From Micromonospora terminaliae (GTDB taxonomy: Bacteria > Actinomycetota > Actinomycetes > Mycobacteriales > Micromonosporaceae): DNA of 64,000 nucleotides. The number at the start of each line of letters is the position of its first letter. Position 1 is the stretch's first letter. The stretch lies in the NCBI RefSeq assembly GCF_009671205.1, contig NZ_CP045309.1, forward strand, positions 806,001 through 870,000. Direction: 5' to 3'. Under the pieces are notes generated by a model. That model had not been told where the DNA came from, searched no databases, and worked only from the letters and a program-made list of their open reading frames with translations. Shown piece by piece: positions 40,257-48,340 of this stretch. A program made the position numbers and the translations under genes.

Positions 40257-42746
40257 ATGGCACGCCGTAAGGACGACCGCGCGAAGGCGGACCTCTCCGC
40301 CTTCGACCAGGCCGGCGCCCGGGTCTTCGACAACCCGCTGGTCAACGAGGTCTCGGACTCCTACCTGGAGTACGCGTTCTCGGTCATCCACTCCCGCGCC
40401 CTGCCCGACGCCCGGGACGGGCTCAAGCCGGTGCACCGGCGCATCCTCTGGTCGATGCACGAGCAGGGCCACCGCCCCGACCGGGGGCACGTGAAGTCGG
40501 CCCGGATCGTCGGCGACGTCATGGGTAAGTACCACCCGCACGGCGACGCGGCGATCTACGACGCGATGGTCCGGCTCGCGCAGGACTTCTCGCTCAACGT
40601 GCCGCTCATCGACGGGCACGGCAACTTCGGCTCGCCCGACGACGGCCCGGCCGCCGCCCGTTACACCGAGGCCCGCATGTCCCGCGAGGCCATGCTGCTC
40701 GTCGGCGAGCTGGGCGAGGACACCGTCGACGTCGAGCCCAACTACGACGGTTCGCTGACCCAGCCCACCGTGCTGCCGGCGGCCTTCCCCAACCTGCTGG
40801 TCAACGGCGCGTCCGGGATCGCGGTCGGCATGGCCACCAACATGATCCCGCACAACCTGGCCGAGGTGGTCCACGCGGCCCGCTGGCTGATCAACCACCC
40901 GGACGCCACCCTCGACAAGCTCATGGAGTTCGTCCCCGGCCCCGACCTGCCCACCGGCGGGCTGCTGCTCGGCCTCGACGAGGTGCGCCGGGCCTACGAG
41001 ACCGGGCGTGGTGTGGTGCGGATGCGGGCCCGGGTGCAGACCGGCCCGCTGGAGGGCAGCCGCGGCCGGCAGGCCATCACGGTCACCGAGCTGCCCTACG
41101 GGGTGGGCGCCGAGAAGGTCATCGCCGCCATCACCAACGAGGTCAACAAGACCAAGCGGCTGACCGGCATCGCCGACGTCAAGGACCTCACCGACCGGGA
41201 GAACGGCACCCGGCTGGTCATCGAGTGCAAGGTCGGGGTCAACCCGCAGGCGCTGCTGGCCGACCTCTACCGGCTCACCCCGCTGGAGCAGTCCTTCGGC
41301 GTCAACAACCTGGTCCTGGTCGACGGCCAGCCGCAGACCCTCGGCCTCAAGGAGCTGCTGGAGGTCTTCCTCGACCACCGCTACGAGGTGGTCACCCGAC
41401 GCAGCGCGTACCGCAAGCGCAAGCGCGAGGAGCGGCTGCACCTGGTCGACGGCCTGCTGATCGCCCTGCTCGACATCGACAAGGTGGTCAAGCTGATCCG
41501 GGCCAGCGAGGACGCCCAGGCCGCCAGGGACGGCCTCATGCAGCGGTTCAAGCTGTCGGAGATCCAGGCCACCTACATCCTGGACACCCCGCTGCGCCGC
41601 CTCACGAAGTACGACCGGCTGGAGCTGGAGGCCGAGCAGGAGAAGCTGCGCGGCGAGATCGCCGAGCTGTCGAAGATCCTCGACGACCCGAAGGTGCTGC
41701 GGAAGCTGGTCTCCGACGAGCTGGCCGCCGTGGTGAAGCAGTCCGGCGCCGACCGGCGCACCACCCTCGTCGACGGCGATCTCAAGGAGGTGCTGGCGGC
41801 CTCGGTGCCGGCGGGCCCGCTGGAGGTCGCCGACGACCCCTGCCAGGTGATCCTCTCCGCCACCGGGCTGGTCGCCCGCACCGCCGCCGAGTCCGAGGAG
41901 GCCGCCGAGGCGCGCCGGCGCAGCGGCCGGGTCAAGCACGACGCGGTCCGTGCCGTGGTGCACTCCACGGCCCGCGGCCGGGTGCTCCTGGTGACCAGCG
42001 CCGGGCGGGCTTTCAAGATCGACGTGTTGCCCCTGCCGGTGCTGCCCGAGCAGTCCGGCACGGTGTCCCTGCGCGGCGGGATGTCCGCCGCCGAGCTGGT
42101 GCCGCTGGAGCAGGGCGAGACGGTGGTCGGGCTGGCTCCGCTCGGCCCGCCCGCCGAGGGCTCGCCCGGCCTGGCGCTCGGCACCCGGCAGGGCGTGGTG
42201 AAGGTCTGCGCCCCCGACTGGCCGGTCCGCTCGGACGAGTTCGAGGTGATCTCGCTGCGCGACGGTGACGAGGTGGTCGGGGCGACCTGGCTCACCGACG
42301 GGGCGGAGACCCTGGCGTTCGTGTCCTCCGAGGCGTCGCTGCTGCGCTTCGCGGCGTCCGCCGTGCGGCCACAGGGCAGCAAGGGCGGCGGCATGGCCGG
42401 CATCAACCTGCCGGCCGGGGCGCGGGTGGTCTTCTTCGGCGCGATCCGCACCGACGACACGGGCCACGGCGAGCCCATGGTGGTCACCTCGACGGGCGCC
42501 ACGGTCAAGGTGACGCCGTTCAAGGCGTACCCGGCGAAGGGCCGGGCGACCGGCGGCGTGCGCGCCCAGCGGTTCCTCAAGGGCGAGCTGGACCTGGCCG
42601 TGGCCTGGATCGGCCCGCGCCCGGTCGGCGCCACCGCCACCGGCGACCCGGTCGAGCTGCCGCCGGCCGATCCCCGCCGTGACGGCTCCGGCTTCGCCGT
42701 GATGCTCGGCCCGACGGTGATCGGTCACCAGATCGACCGCGACTGA
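40257..42746 (+). CDS. parC: DNA topoisomerase IV subunit A (ParC-type)
   Basis: 829-aa DNA cleavage subunit. The catalytic tyrosine is Tyr136 in AAARYTEARMS. The quinolone-determining region reads HPHGDAAIYD (93-102), with Ala98 where E. coli GyrA has Ser83, while the acidic Asp102 is kept. The C-terminal part (from about 510) is the beta-pinwheel DNA-wrapping domain; I do not see the GyrA-box heptapeptide QRRGGKG typical of true gyrase, and RPQGSKGGGM stands in the region, which supports ParC. ATG 40257 follows GGAAGGAAAG. It is in an operon with parE, and a strong terminator follows at 42758-42794. Confidence 0.92.
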   Translation: MARRKDDRAKADLSAFDQAGARVFDNPLVNEVSDSYLEYAFSVIHSRALPDARDGLKPVHRRILWSMHEQGHRPDRGHVKSARIVGDVMGKYHPHGDAAIYDAMVRLAQDFSLNVPLIDGHGNFGSPDDGPAAARYTEARMSREAMLLVGELGEDTVDVEPNYDGSLTQPTVLPAAFPNLLVNGASGIAVGMATNMIPHNLAEVVHAARWLINHPDATLDKLMEFVPGPDLPTGGLLLGLDEVRRAYETGRGVVRMRARVQTGPLEGSRGRQAITVTELPYGVGAEKVIAAITNEVNKTKRLTGIADVKDLTDRENGTRLVIECKVGVNPQALLADLYRLTPLEQSFGVNNLVLVDGQPQTLGLKELLEVFLDHRYEVVTRRSAYRKRKREERLHLVDGLLIALLDIDKVVKLIRASEDAQAARDGLMQRFKLSEIQATYILDTPLRRLTKYDRLELEAEQEKLRGEIAELSKILDDPKVLRKLVSDELAAVVKQSGADRRTTLVDGDLKEVLAASVPAGPLEVADDPCQVILSATGLVARTAAESEEAAEARRRSGRVKHDAVRAVVHSTARGRVLLVTSAGRAFKIDVLPLPVLPEQSGTVSLRGGMSAAELVPLEQGETVVGLAPLGPPAEGSPGLALGTRQGVVKVCAPDWPVRSDEFEVISLRDGDEVVGATWLTDGAETLAFVSSEASLLRFAASAVRPQGSKGGGMAGINLPAGARVVFFGAIRTDDTGHGEPMVVTSTGATVKVTPFKAYPAKGRATGGVRAQRFLKGELDLAVAWIGPRPVGATATGDPVELPPADPRRDGSGFAVMLGPTVIGHQIDRD

Positions 42747-42757
42747 CCGTCACGCGT

Positions 42758-42794
42758 GGAAGGGGCCCTGCGGCTGTGCCGCGGGGCCCCTTCC
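42758..42794. terminator. Bidirectional terminator after parC
   Basis: A 17-bp stem with one G-T wobble (GGAAGGGGCCCTGCGGC with its partner) and a TGT loop lies between the parC stop (42746) and the NCS2 permease stop (42807). Confidence 0.88.
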
Positions 42795-42806
42795 CGTATC
42801 CCGGGT

Positions 42807-44144
42807 TCAGAGTTCGGGCTCGGGGCCCCGGCGGGAGGCCGGGGTCGTGCCGCGGAGGCGGGCGATGAGGCGCATGCCGTGGTAGATGACCAGGGCGGCG
42901 GCGGTGCCCAGGGCGATGCCGTTGAAGGAGAGGTCCCCGGCGGTCAGGGTGTAGTTGGCGGCGCCGACGATCACGGCGACCGCGGCGGTCATGAGGTTGA
43001 CCGGGTCGTGGAAGTCCACCCGGCCCTCGATCCAGATGCGGGCGCCCAGCACGGCGATGAGGCCGTACAGGGCCGTGGTGGCGCCGCCCAGCACCCCGGC
43101 CGGCACGGTGAGGATCAGCGCGCCGAACTTCGGGCACAGCCCGAGGAGCACCGCCGCGAACCCGGCCACCCAGTACGCGGCCGTCGAGTAGACCCGGGTC
43201 GCCGCCATCACGCCGATGTTCTCCGCGTACGTGGTGGTGCCCGAGCCGCCTCCCGAGCCCGCCAGCACGGTGGCCAGGCCGTCGCCGAGGAACGCGCGGC
43301 CCATGTCCCGGTCCAGGTTCCGGCCGGTCATCGCGGCGACCGCCTTGACGTGCCCGGCGTTCTCCGCGATGAGCACCAGGATCACCGGGATGACCAGCAC
43401 CACGGCCCGGAGGCCGAAGCTCGGCGCGTGGAACTGCGGCAGGCCCACCCAGGCGGCCTCCTTCAGCGTGGTGACCGCCGCCGGGTCGAGCTTGCCGAGC
43501 AGCGCGGCCAGCACCCAGCCGACGACGACGCCGAGCAGGATCGACAGCCGGGCCAGGAAGCCGCGGAAGAGCACCGTGGTGACCAGGATCGCGACCAGGG
43601 TGATCACCGCGATGAGCGGCTGCGACTTGAACCCGGTGCCGCTGCCGCCGCCGTCCCAGGCGACCGGAGCCAGGTTGAGCCCGATCAGCGCCACGATGGC
43701 GCCGGTCACCACCGGCGGCATGAGGGCGTCGATCCAGCGCGCCCCGGCCAGCTGCACCACCACGCCGACGAGCGCCAGGGCGGCGCCGGCCACCACGATG
43801 CCGCCGAGCGCCGCGCCGATGCCGCCGCCGGTCTTGGCGGCCAGGACCGGGGCGATGAAGGCGAAGGACGACCCCAGGTACGACGGCAGCCGGTTGCCGG
43901 TGATCAGCAGGAACAGCAGCGTGCCCAGCCCGGAGAAGAAGAGCGTGGTGGCCGGGGGGAAACCGGTGATCAGCGGCACCGTGAAGGTGGCGCCGAACAT
44001 GGCGACGACGTGCTGCACGCCAACGCCGACCGTTCGCGGCCAGGAGAGCCGCTCGTCGGGGTGGACCACGTCGCCCGGAGTGACGGAGCGCCCGTTGCCG
44101 TGCAGGCGCCACGGGGACCAGCGGGAGGTGGGGGACTGGGTCAT
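42807..44144 (-). CDS. NCS2 family uracil/xanthine permease
   Basis: 445-aa integral membrane transporter with about 12-14 hydrophobic segments. Family features include GVQHVVAMFGATFTVPLIT near residues 42-60, PVVTGAIVALIGLNLA, and the substrate-site signature GSGTTTYAENIGVMAATRVYS (split over about 298-318). The last is typical of the UraA/RutG/PyrP uracil branch, so uracil is the likeliest substrate, with protons as co-transported ion. ATG 44144 has GAAGGG upstream. It stands alone; the next gene on the strand upstream is more than 700 bp away. No riboswitch was recognised in the leader. Confidence 0.9.
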   Translation of the reverse strand: MTQSPTSRWSPWRLHGNGRSVTPGDVVHPDERLSWPRTVGVGVQHVVAMFGATFTVPLITGFPPATTLFFSGLGTLLFLLITGNRLPSYLGSSFAFIAPVLAAKTGGGIGAALGGIVVAGAALALVGVVVQLAGARWIDALMPPVVTGAIVALIGLNLAPVAWDGGGSGTGFKSQPLIAVITLVAILVTTVLFRGFLARLSILLGVVVGWVLAALLGKLDPAAVTTLKEAAWVGLPQFHAPSFGLRAVVLVIPVILVLIAENAGHVKAVAAMTGRNLDRDMGRAFLGDGLATVLAGSGGGSGTTTYAENIGVMAATRVYSTAAYWVAGFAAVLLGLCPKFGALILTVPAGVLGGATTALYGLIAVLGARIWIEGRVDFHDPVNLMTAAVAVIVGAANYTLTAGDLSFNGIALGTAAALVIYHGMRLIARLRGTTPASRRGPEPEL

Positions 44145-44239
44145 GCTGCGCCCTTCGCGTCGTCAGGTGACGGGGGCGTGATCGACCCTGAGAGTTGTTT
44201 CTAGCACGGCGCCGGCCCGGGCCTGGGGCCGGACCGGGG

Positions 44240-44878
44240 TCAGGCCACCCCGGCGGGACGGAACTGGACGCTGACCCGGGGGCCGACCGGCCGGGCGGTC
44301 TTCGGGATCGCGTGCTCCCAGGTGCGCTGGCAGGACCCGCCCATCACCACCAGGTCGCCGTGCCCGAGGGGGAAGCGCAGGCTGGTCCCGCCACCGCCCC
44401 GGGGGCGCAGCAGCAGCGGCCGGGGCGAGCCGAACGACACGATGGCCACCAGGGTGTCGGTGTGCGCGGAGCGGCCCAGCGTGTCACCGTGCCAGGCCAC
44501 GCTGTCCCGGCCGTCCCGGTAGAGGCACATCCCGGCCGTGACGAAAGGCTCGCCCAGTTCGTCCGCGTAGTGCCGGGTGAGCGTGTCGCGCGCCGAGGTG
44601 AGCACCGGGTGGGGCAGCGGCCGGCCGGCGGCGTACCAGCACAGCAGGCGGGGGACGTCGACCTCGGCGTCGTACATGGTGCGGCGCTCGGCCCGCCACG
44701 GCACCTCGTGCAGCAGCGTGTCGAGCACCGCGTCGGACCCCGCCACCCAGCCGGGCAGGTGGTCGACCCAGGCGCCCCGGCTCAGCTCGTGCCGGCGCAG
44801 CCGGCCGGCGAGCGGGCCCAGGGTGGGGCCCTGCGCGGCGAAGTCGAGCATCGAGGGCTGGTACGCGACGTCGGACAC
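44240..44878 (-). CDS. AlkB-family 2-oxoglutarate/Fe(II) dioxygenase
   Basis: 212-aa oxidative demethylase-like protein. The iron ligands are His130-x-Asp132 (AWHGDTLGRSAHTDT) and His189 (RTWEHAI), and the 2-oxoglutarate/substrate arginines are Arg201-x5-Arg207 in RVSVQFR, exactly the AlkB pattern. Family members repair alkylated bases in DNA or RNA. No signal peptide. The GTG at 44878 is used; the ribosome site is weak. It is divergent from the acyltransferase gene across 84 bp and tail-to-head with the NCS2 permease gene upstream region. No ada or other alkylation-repair gene is nearby. Confidence 0.9.
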   Translation of the reverse strand: MSDVAYQPSMLDFAAQGPTLGPLAGRLRRHELSRGAWVDHLPGWVAGSDAVLDTLLHEVPWRAERRTMYDAEVDVPRLLCWYAAGRPLPHPVLTSARDTLTRHYADELGEPFVTAGMCLYRDGRDSVAWHGDTLGRSAHTDTLVAIVSFGSPRPLLLRPRGGGGTSLRFPLGHGDLVVMGGSCQRTWEHAIPKTARPVGPRVSVQFRPAGVA

Positions 44879-44962
44879 GCCGCCGATCGTACCCCCGGAT
44901 CGAACAGGCGTACGAGGAGACGCGGCGGGCGGCCCGGCGTACCACCCGGTAGGGTGCCCCGG

Positions 44963-46144
44963 GTGACAAGCGCCCCGGCCACCCGCGCCACCCGGCTGCC
45001 GTCGCTGACCGGGCTGCGCTGGATCGCCGCCCTGCTGGTCTTCGGCTTCCACGTCGGCACCATGGGGATCGTCGCCGAGCCCGACCTCCGGGCCGTGGTG
45101 AGCAAGGTCTTCAGCCTCGGCCTCTCGGGGGTGGAGTTCTTCTTCATCCTCAGTGGATTCGTGCTGGTCTGGTCGTACCGCGACGGCGAGCCGCGCCGCA
45201 CCTTCCTGCGCCGCCGGCTCGCCAAGATCTACCCGAACCACCTGGTGACCTTCGTGGCGGCGCTGGCCGTCGCGTACTGGTTCGCCGACCCGGTCGCGCC
45301 GTGGGCCGCGCTCGGCAACCTGTTCCTGGTGCAGGCCTGGATCCCGCTCGACGGCTACTTCTACAGCGTCAACAACGTGAGCTGGTCGCTCTCCTGCGAG
45401 CTGGCCTTCTACCTGTGCCTGCCGCTGGTGCTCCCGTGGCTGCGCCGGGCCCGCACCGGGACGCTCCGGGCCGTGGTGGTCGCCGTGCCGCTGCTCATCC
45501 TGGCGCTGTGGCCCGGCCAGCTCCTGGTGCCCGAGGAGAGCCGCTGGTGGGTCACCCAGATCTTCCCGGTCACCCGCTCCTTCGAGTTCTGGATGGGCGT
45601 GGCCGCCGCGGAACTGCTGCGCCGGAACCGCTGGCGCGGACCGAACCTGACCGTGGCCAGCGTGCTGTTCGTCGCCACCTGGGCGGTCGCGGCGCTGTGG
45701 ATCCGCGCCGAGTTCTGGGCGGCCCTGCTCGCGGCGGCGTACCTCCTGGTCATCACGGCGGCGGCGGACGCCGACGTGCGGGGCCGGCGCACGCCGTGGC
45801 GGTCCCGTCCGATGGTCTGGCTCGGTGAGGTCTCCTTCGCCTTCTACCTGGTGCACGTGCTGGTCATGATGACCGTGCTGCGGCTCACCGGCGACTGGGG
45901 CACCGGCCTGCGCGGGTGGTGGGGGCCGCTCGCCGTGCTCGGCTTCCTGCTGCTCAACCTCCTGCTCGCCGCGGCGCTGCACCGCTGGGTGGAGATGCCG
46001 ATGATGCGCCGCCTCGGCCCGTCGCGCCGGGCCCGTCCGGCGCGGGCGGCCGCCGCGCCGGCGCCCTCCGTTCCCGCCCCACGCGCGGCCCCGGACACCG
46101 CCACCAGGCCCGTCGAGTACGCCGGGCGGCGCGACCCGGCGTGA
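44963..46144 (+). CDS. Membrane acyltransferase family 3 (OafA/YrhL-like)
   Basis: 393-aa multi-pass membrane O-acyltransferase with about 10 transmembrane helices. The N-terminal LTGLRWIAALLVFGFHVG holds the conserved Arg and His of the family, and FFFILSGFVLVWSYRDG and SWSLSCELAFYLCLPL are further hallmarks. It should move acyl groups across the membrane to sugars of a surface polymer or lipid; the acceptor is unknown. The C-terminal tail (from about 352) is disordered and Ala/Pro-rich. GTG 44963 lacks a strong ribosome site. It is divergent from the AlkB homologue. Confidence 0.9.
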   Translation: MTSAPATRATRLPSLTGLRWIAALLVFGFHVGTMGIVAEPDLRAVVSKVFSLGLSGVEFFFILSGFVLVWSYRDGEPRRTFLRRRLAKIYPNHLVTFVAALAVAYWFADPVAPWAALGNLFLVQAWIPLDGYFYSVNNVSWSLSCELAFYLCLPLVLPWLRRARTGTLRAVVVAVPLLILALWPGQLLVPEESRWWVTQIFPVTRSFEFWMGVAAAELLRRNRWRGPNLTVASVLFVATWAVAALWIRAEFWAALLAAAYLLVITAAADADVRGRRTPWRSRPMVWLGEVSFAFYLVHVLVMMTVLRLTGDWGTGLRGWWGPLAVLGFLLLNLLLAAALHRWVEMPMMRRLGPSRRARPARAAAAPAPSVPAPRAAPDTATRPVEYAGRRDPA

Positions 46145-46272
46145 GCCGGGCAGGTCCCACCCGGCGTCGCCGCAGCCGGCACCCGTCCACCCTGGCCGGT
46201 GCCGCGCCTGCGGGCCGGTGCGACACGCGCGGCGGCGGTGCGGTGTGGCGGGATCGACGGTAGTTTGTACCC

Positions 46273-46746
46273 GTGCTGCCGATCGCGCTCACCTGTCCGC
46301 TGTGGTGGGTGGCGCGCTGGACCGCCCGGACGCTGGCCACCCTGGCCGTGCTCGTCGCCTGCTCGTTCGGCACGGCGACGCTGCCGCTGGGCGGGGCGGC
46401 GACCGCACCGACGGCCCCCACCGTGGTGGCCTCCGCCGAGGGTCCGGCCCTCCGGGCCGCCACCGGGCCGCATCTCCAGGCTGGAGCCGACGGGACAGCC
46501 GCCGACTCGGTGCGCGGGCCGGCCTCCCGGGGCGGGGCCGTTCACGCCGCCGCCCCTGGCCTCCGCGGCGACGCCGTCGACGGGCCGGCCCGGCCGGCCG
46601 GTGAACCCGGACCGCTGGCGGCGCTCGCGCCCGTCACCCGCACGGCGGACCGCCCCGTGGCCGTGCCCCGCCCGGCGGACCGGCCGCTCGTCCCGGCGGG
46701 GCTCGTCCCGGCCACGGTCGGCTCCCGGGCACCGCCCGCCCGCTGA
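46273..46746 (+). CDS. Ala/Pro-rich protein with N-terminal membrane segment, function unknown
   Basis: 157-aa protein. A hydrophobic segment around residues 14-33 (WTARTLATLAVLVACSFGTA) could be a signal peptide or anchor; the rest is low-complexity Ala/Pro/Gly/Arg with no recognisable domain. A TAGTTT -10-like box ends 6 nt before the GTG at 46273, and there is no ribosome site, the pattern of a leaderless transcript. Base composition fits coding DNA. No family recognised. It lies between the acyltransferase gene and a coiled-coil membrane protein gene. Confidence 0.5.
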   Translation: MLPIALTCPLWWVARWTARTLATLAVLVACSFGTATLPLGGAATAPTAPTVVASAEGPALRAATGPHLQAGADGTAADSVRGPASRGGAVHAAAPGLRGDAVDGPARPAGEPGPLAALAPVTRTADRPVAVPRPADRPLVPAGLVPATVGSRAPPAR

Positions 46747-46891
46747 CCCGTCGCGGGCCCCGCGCCCGAGCACGCACCGAACCTCACCCCCGCACCCGCC
46801 CGTGCGCGGCCCGGCGGCACGCGTCGCCGCCGCTTCGGCGCCGGTCGTGCGGACACCTCTCCACCACGATCTCCCCCGTGAGGTGCCGACC

Positions 46892-47659
46892 ATGTCGCAG
46901 ACCGTTCTCTACCGTTTCCTGACCGAGGTTCCCGAGGCCGCCGCGATCTGGTCGGCCCTGCTCGTGCTCGCCCTCGGCGTGCTCGCCGCACTCGTCGCCC
47001 GCCCCGAGCGGGACACGGCGCCCGAGCCGCCGTCCGACCCGGCCGCCGAGGAGGCCGCCCGCCTGGCCGACCTGCGCCGGTACGCCGACGAGGTGGCGGT
47101 GGCCGCCGCCGGCGCCCGGCAGACCGCCCGGCGGCGCCGTGAGCAGTGGGCCGCCGCCCAGGACGAGGCCGACCGGGCCTGGCGGGCGTTCGACGAGGCC
47201 GAGGCCGCCGCCCGCCGGTTCGCCAACGCCGGCGCGCTGCCCGCGCCGCAGACCCCGCGCACGCCGGCCGAGTACGCGGCCCGGGAGCGGTGGCTGCACC
47301 ACGCCGCCATGACGGCGCACTGGCGGGGCGACCTGAGCGCCCGGCAGCTCGCCGACGTGCTGGCCCACCGCAACGGGTGGGACCCGCGCCGGCACCCGGC
47401 CGAGCAGGAGATCGTCCTGGCCCGGGCGGTACGCGAGGCCCGCCGGGCCGGTTGGGCGGCGGCCGCCGAGCGGGAGCGGCGGGCGTGGCGGGACGCCGAA
47501 CTGGCCGCCGAGGCGGCCCGCACCCTGGCCGCGGAGGCGTACGCGGCCACCGGCGCCCTCCGTCCGGCTCCGGCGAACGGCGTCACGCCGGCGACAACCC
47601 CGGTCGCGGCGCCCGCCGCCGTCGCGGGCGCCCGCTGGCGTCCGGCCCGCGCCGGCTGA
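46892..47659 (+). CDS. Single-pass membrane protein with helical Ala/Arg/Glu-rich domain, function unknown
   Basis: 255-aa protein. A transmembrane helix near residues 17-36 (AAAIWSALLVLALGVLAALVA) is followed by a long helical, probably coiled-coil region (about 50-115 and 175-225) rich in Ala, Arg and Glu, and a Pro/Ala tail. The middle contains a tryptophan-rich stretch (WLHHAAMTAHWRGDLSARQL). I recognise no family. ATG 46892 has GAGG 8 nt upstream. It stands upstream of the c-di-AMP riboswitch region on the same strand, with a gap of about 250 bp before the next promoter. Confidence 0.7.
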   Translation: MSQTVLYRFLTEVPEAAAIWSALLVLALGVLAALVARPERDTAPEPPSDPAAEEAARLADLRRYADEVAVAAAGARQTARRRREQWAAAQDEADRAWRAFDEAEAAARRFANAGALPAPQTPRTPAEYAARERWLHHAAMTAHWRGDLSARQLADVLAHRNGWDPRRHPAEQEIVLARAVREARRAGWAAAAERERRAWRDAELAAEAARTLAAEAYAATGALRPAPANGVTPATTPVAAPAAVAGARWRPARAG

Positions 47660-47745
47660 CCCTCGGATCGGCCCGGTGCGGCGGCGAATTCGGCCGAATC
47701 GTTATCCGAAAACCGTGAGCCCGGTCACCCGGCCCGGGGAAACGG

Positions 47746-47892
47746 TCATCCGGGGGCAGGCGGTGCGTCCGTGCACCGCAATTCCGGGATGCTCGCCACC
47801 GGATGTCCGCTTTTCGCCGCACGGTGCCGCCGGAACTGCTCGTCCCATTGAGTGAAGTCAGTGACGGACTGTTCCGAAATCTGTAGTCGCAT
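47746..47892 (-). CDS. Possible small ORF, 48 aa
   Basis: An ATG-initiated frame that starts MRLQISEQSV and is rather protein-like in composition (TDFTQWDEQFRRHRAAKSGH), in a stretch (47680-47900) of lower G+C than the surroundings. No ribosome site is visible and the start lies just upstream of the riboswitch promoter on the other strand. It may be a real small gene, a decayed gene end, or chance. Confidence 0.3.
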   Translation of the reverse strand: MRLQISEQSVTDFTQWDEQFRRHRAAKSGHPVASIPELRCTDAPPAPG

Positions 47893-47917
47893 CGGAGGTT
47901 TACGCAGGTGGGAGTGC

Positions 47918-47946
47918 TTGGCAGGCGAGGTACCCACCGGTAGTGT
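47918..47946 (+). promoter_or_regulatory. Sigma-70-type promoter for the riboswitch/C39 peptidase transcript
   Basis: TTGGCA (47918-47923) and TAGTGT (47941-47946) are separated by exactly 17 bp, close to the principal actinobacterial sigma factor consensus. Transcription would begin near 47953, about 36 nt before the riboswitch aptamer, and give a leader of nearly 390 nt. Confidence 0.7.
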
Positions 47947-47988
47947 CGGCGCGTCCGGAGCGGTTTCCGATCGCAAGAGGCGACGCCG

Positions 47989-48113
47989 CGCCGACCCGCC
48001 TAATCGTGCTTTCACGAACCGGGGAACCACAGCAACACCGGGGTGAATCCGCGGGCCACGGCCCGCGGTAGGGCGAACTTCCCGCCCGAATCCGTCAGCT
48101 AACCCGGTCGGCG
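47989..48113 (+). ncRNA. c-di-AMP riboswitch (ydaO/yuaA type)
   Basis: The conserved core strings of this class are present in order: TAATC (48001-48005), GAACCGGGGAACCA (from 48016), GGGGTGAATCC (from 48040), a GTAGGGC stretch, CCCGAATCCGTCAGCTAACC (from 48084) and a closing P1 stem. P1 pairs CGCCGACC (47989-47996) with GGTCGGCG (48106-48113). In actinobacteria this aptamer usually represses cell-wall hydrolase genes when c-di-AMP is high; here it precedes a secreted C39-like peptidase. A GC-rich hairpin at 48230-48247 may be the expression platform. Confidence 0.95.
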
Positions 48114-48137
48114 GTTCTGGAAGGAGTGCCATTCCTC

Positions 48138-48200
48138 GTGCTCAGCACCCCCCGTTCGTCCCCCCGCCTCCACGGCATCCTGGTGCCGGCGCTCGCCTGA
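48138..48200 (+). CDS. Leader ORF of 20 aa between riboswitch and C39 peptidase gene
   Basis: GTG at 48138 begins a 20-codon frame (MLSTPRSSPRLHGILVPALA). AAGGAG lies about 11 nt upstream and directly follows the riboswitch. It ends in TGA at 48198-48200, ahead of the hairpin at 48230-48247. It could be a translated leader peptide that links translation to the riboswitch decision, or a chance frame. Confidence 0.4.
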   Translation: MLSTPRSSPRLHGILVPALA

Positions 48201-48229
48201 CGGCGACCGGACCCGGCAACCGCCCCGAC

Positions 48230-48247
48230 CGCCCGGCTCCCCGGGCG
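48230..48247 (+). terminator. Candidate riboswitch expression-platform hairpin
   Basis: 7-bp perfect stem CGCCCGG/CCGGGCG with a 4-nt loop, followed by CTCCCTTTCC. It lies between the leader ORF and the C39 peptidase start. Weak as an intrinsic terminator, but well placed to act with the upstream aptamer. Confidence 0.4.
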
Positions 48248-48340
48248 CTCCCTTTCCGCGGCGACCCGCCCCGCCAGCGCGTGTGAGTTCCTCCGCGCGT
48301 GGGGCCGGTGTGTGCCGCGCACGCCCCCGTGGAGGAACCC

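Noticed and set aside
39939..42728. 929-codon minus-strand frame opposite parE and parC
   Set aside because: Shadow of two highly conserved topoisomerase genes; composition (Val/Gly/His/Asp-rich) and lack of motifs show it is not coding.
38167..42746. Calling the pair gyrB-gyrA
   Set aside because: EGDSALG in the B subunit and absence of a GyrA box in the A subunit favour topoisomerase IV; true gyrase should lie near dnaA.
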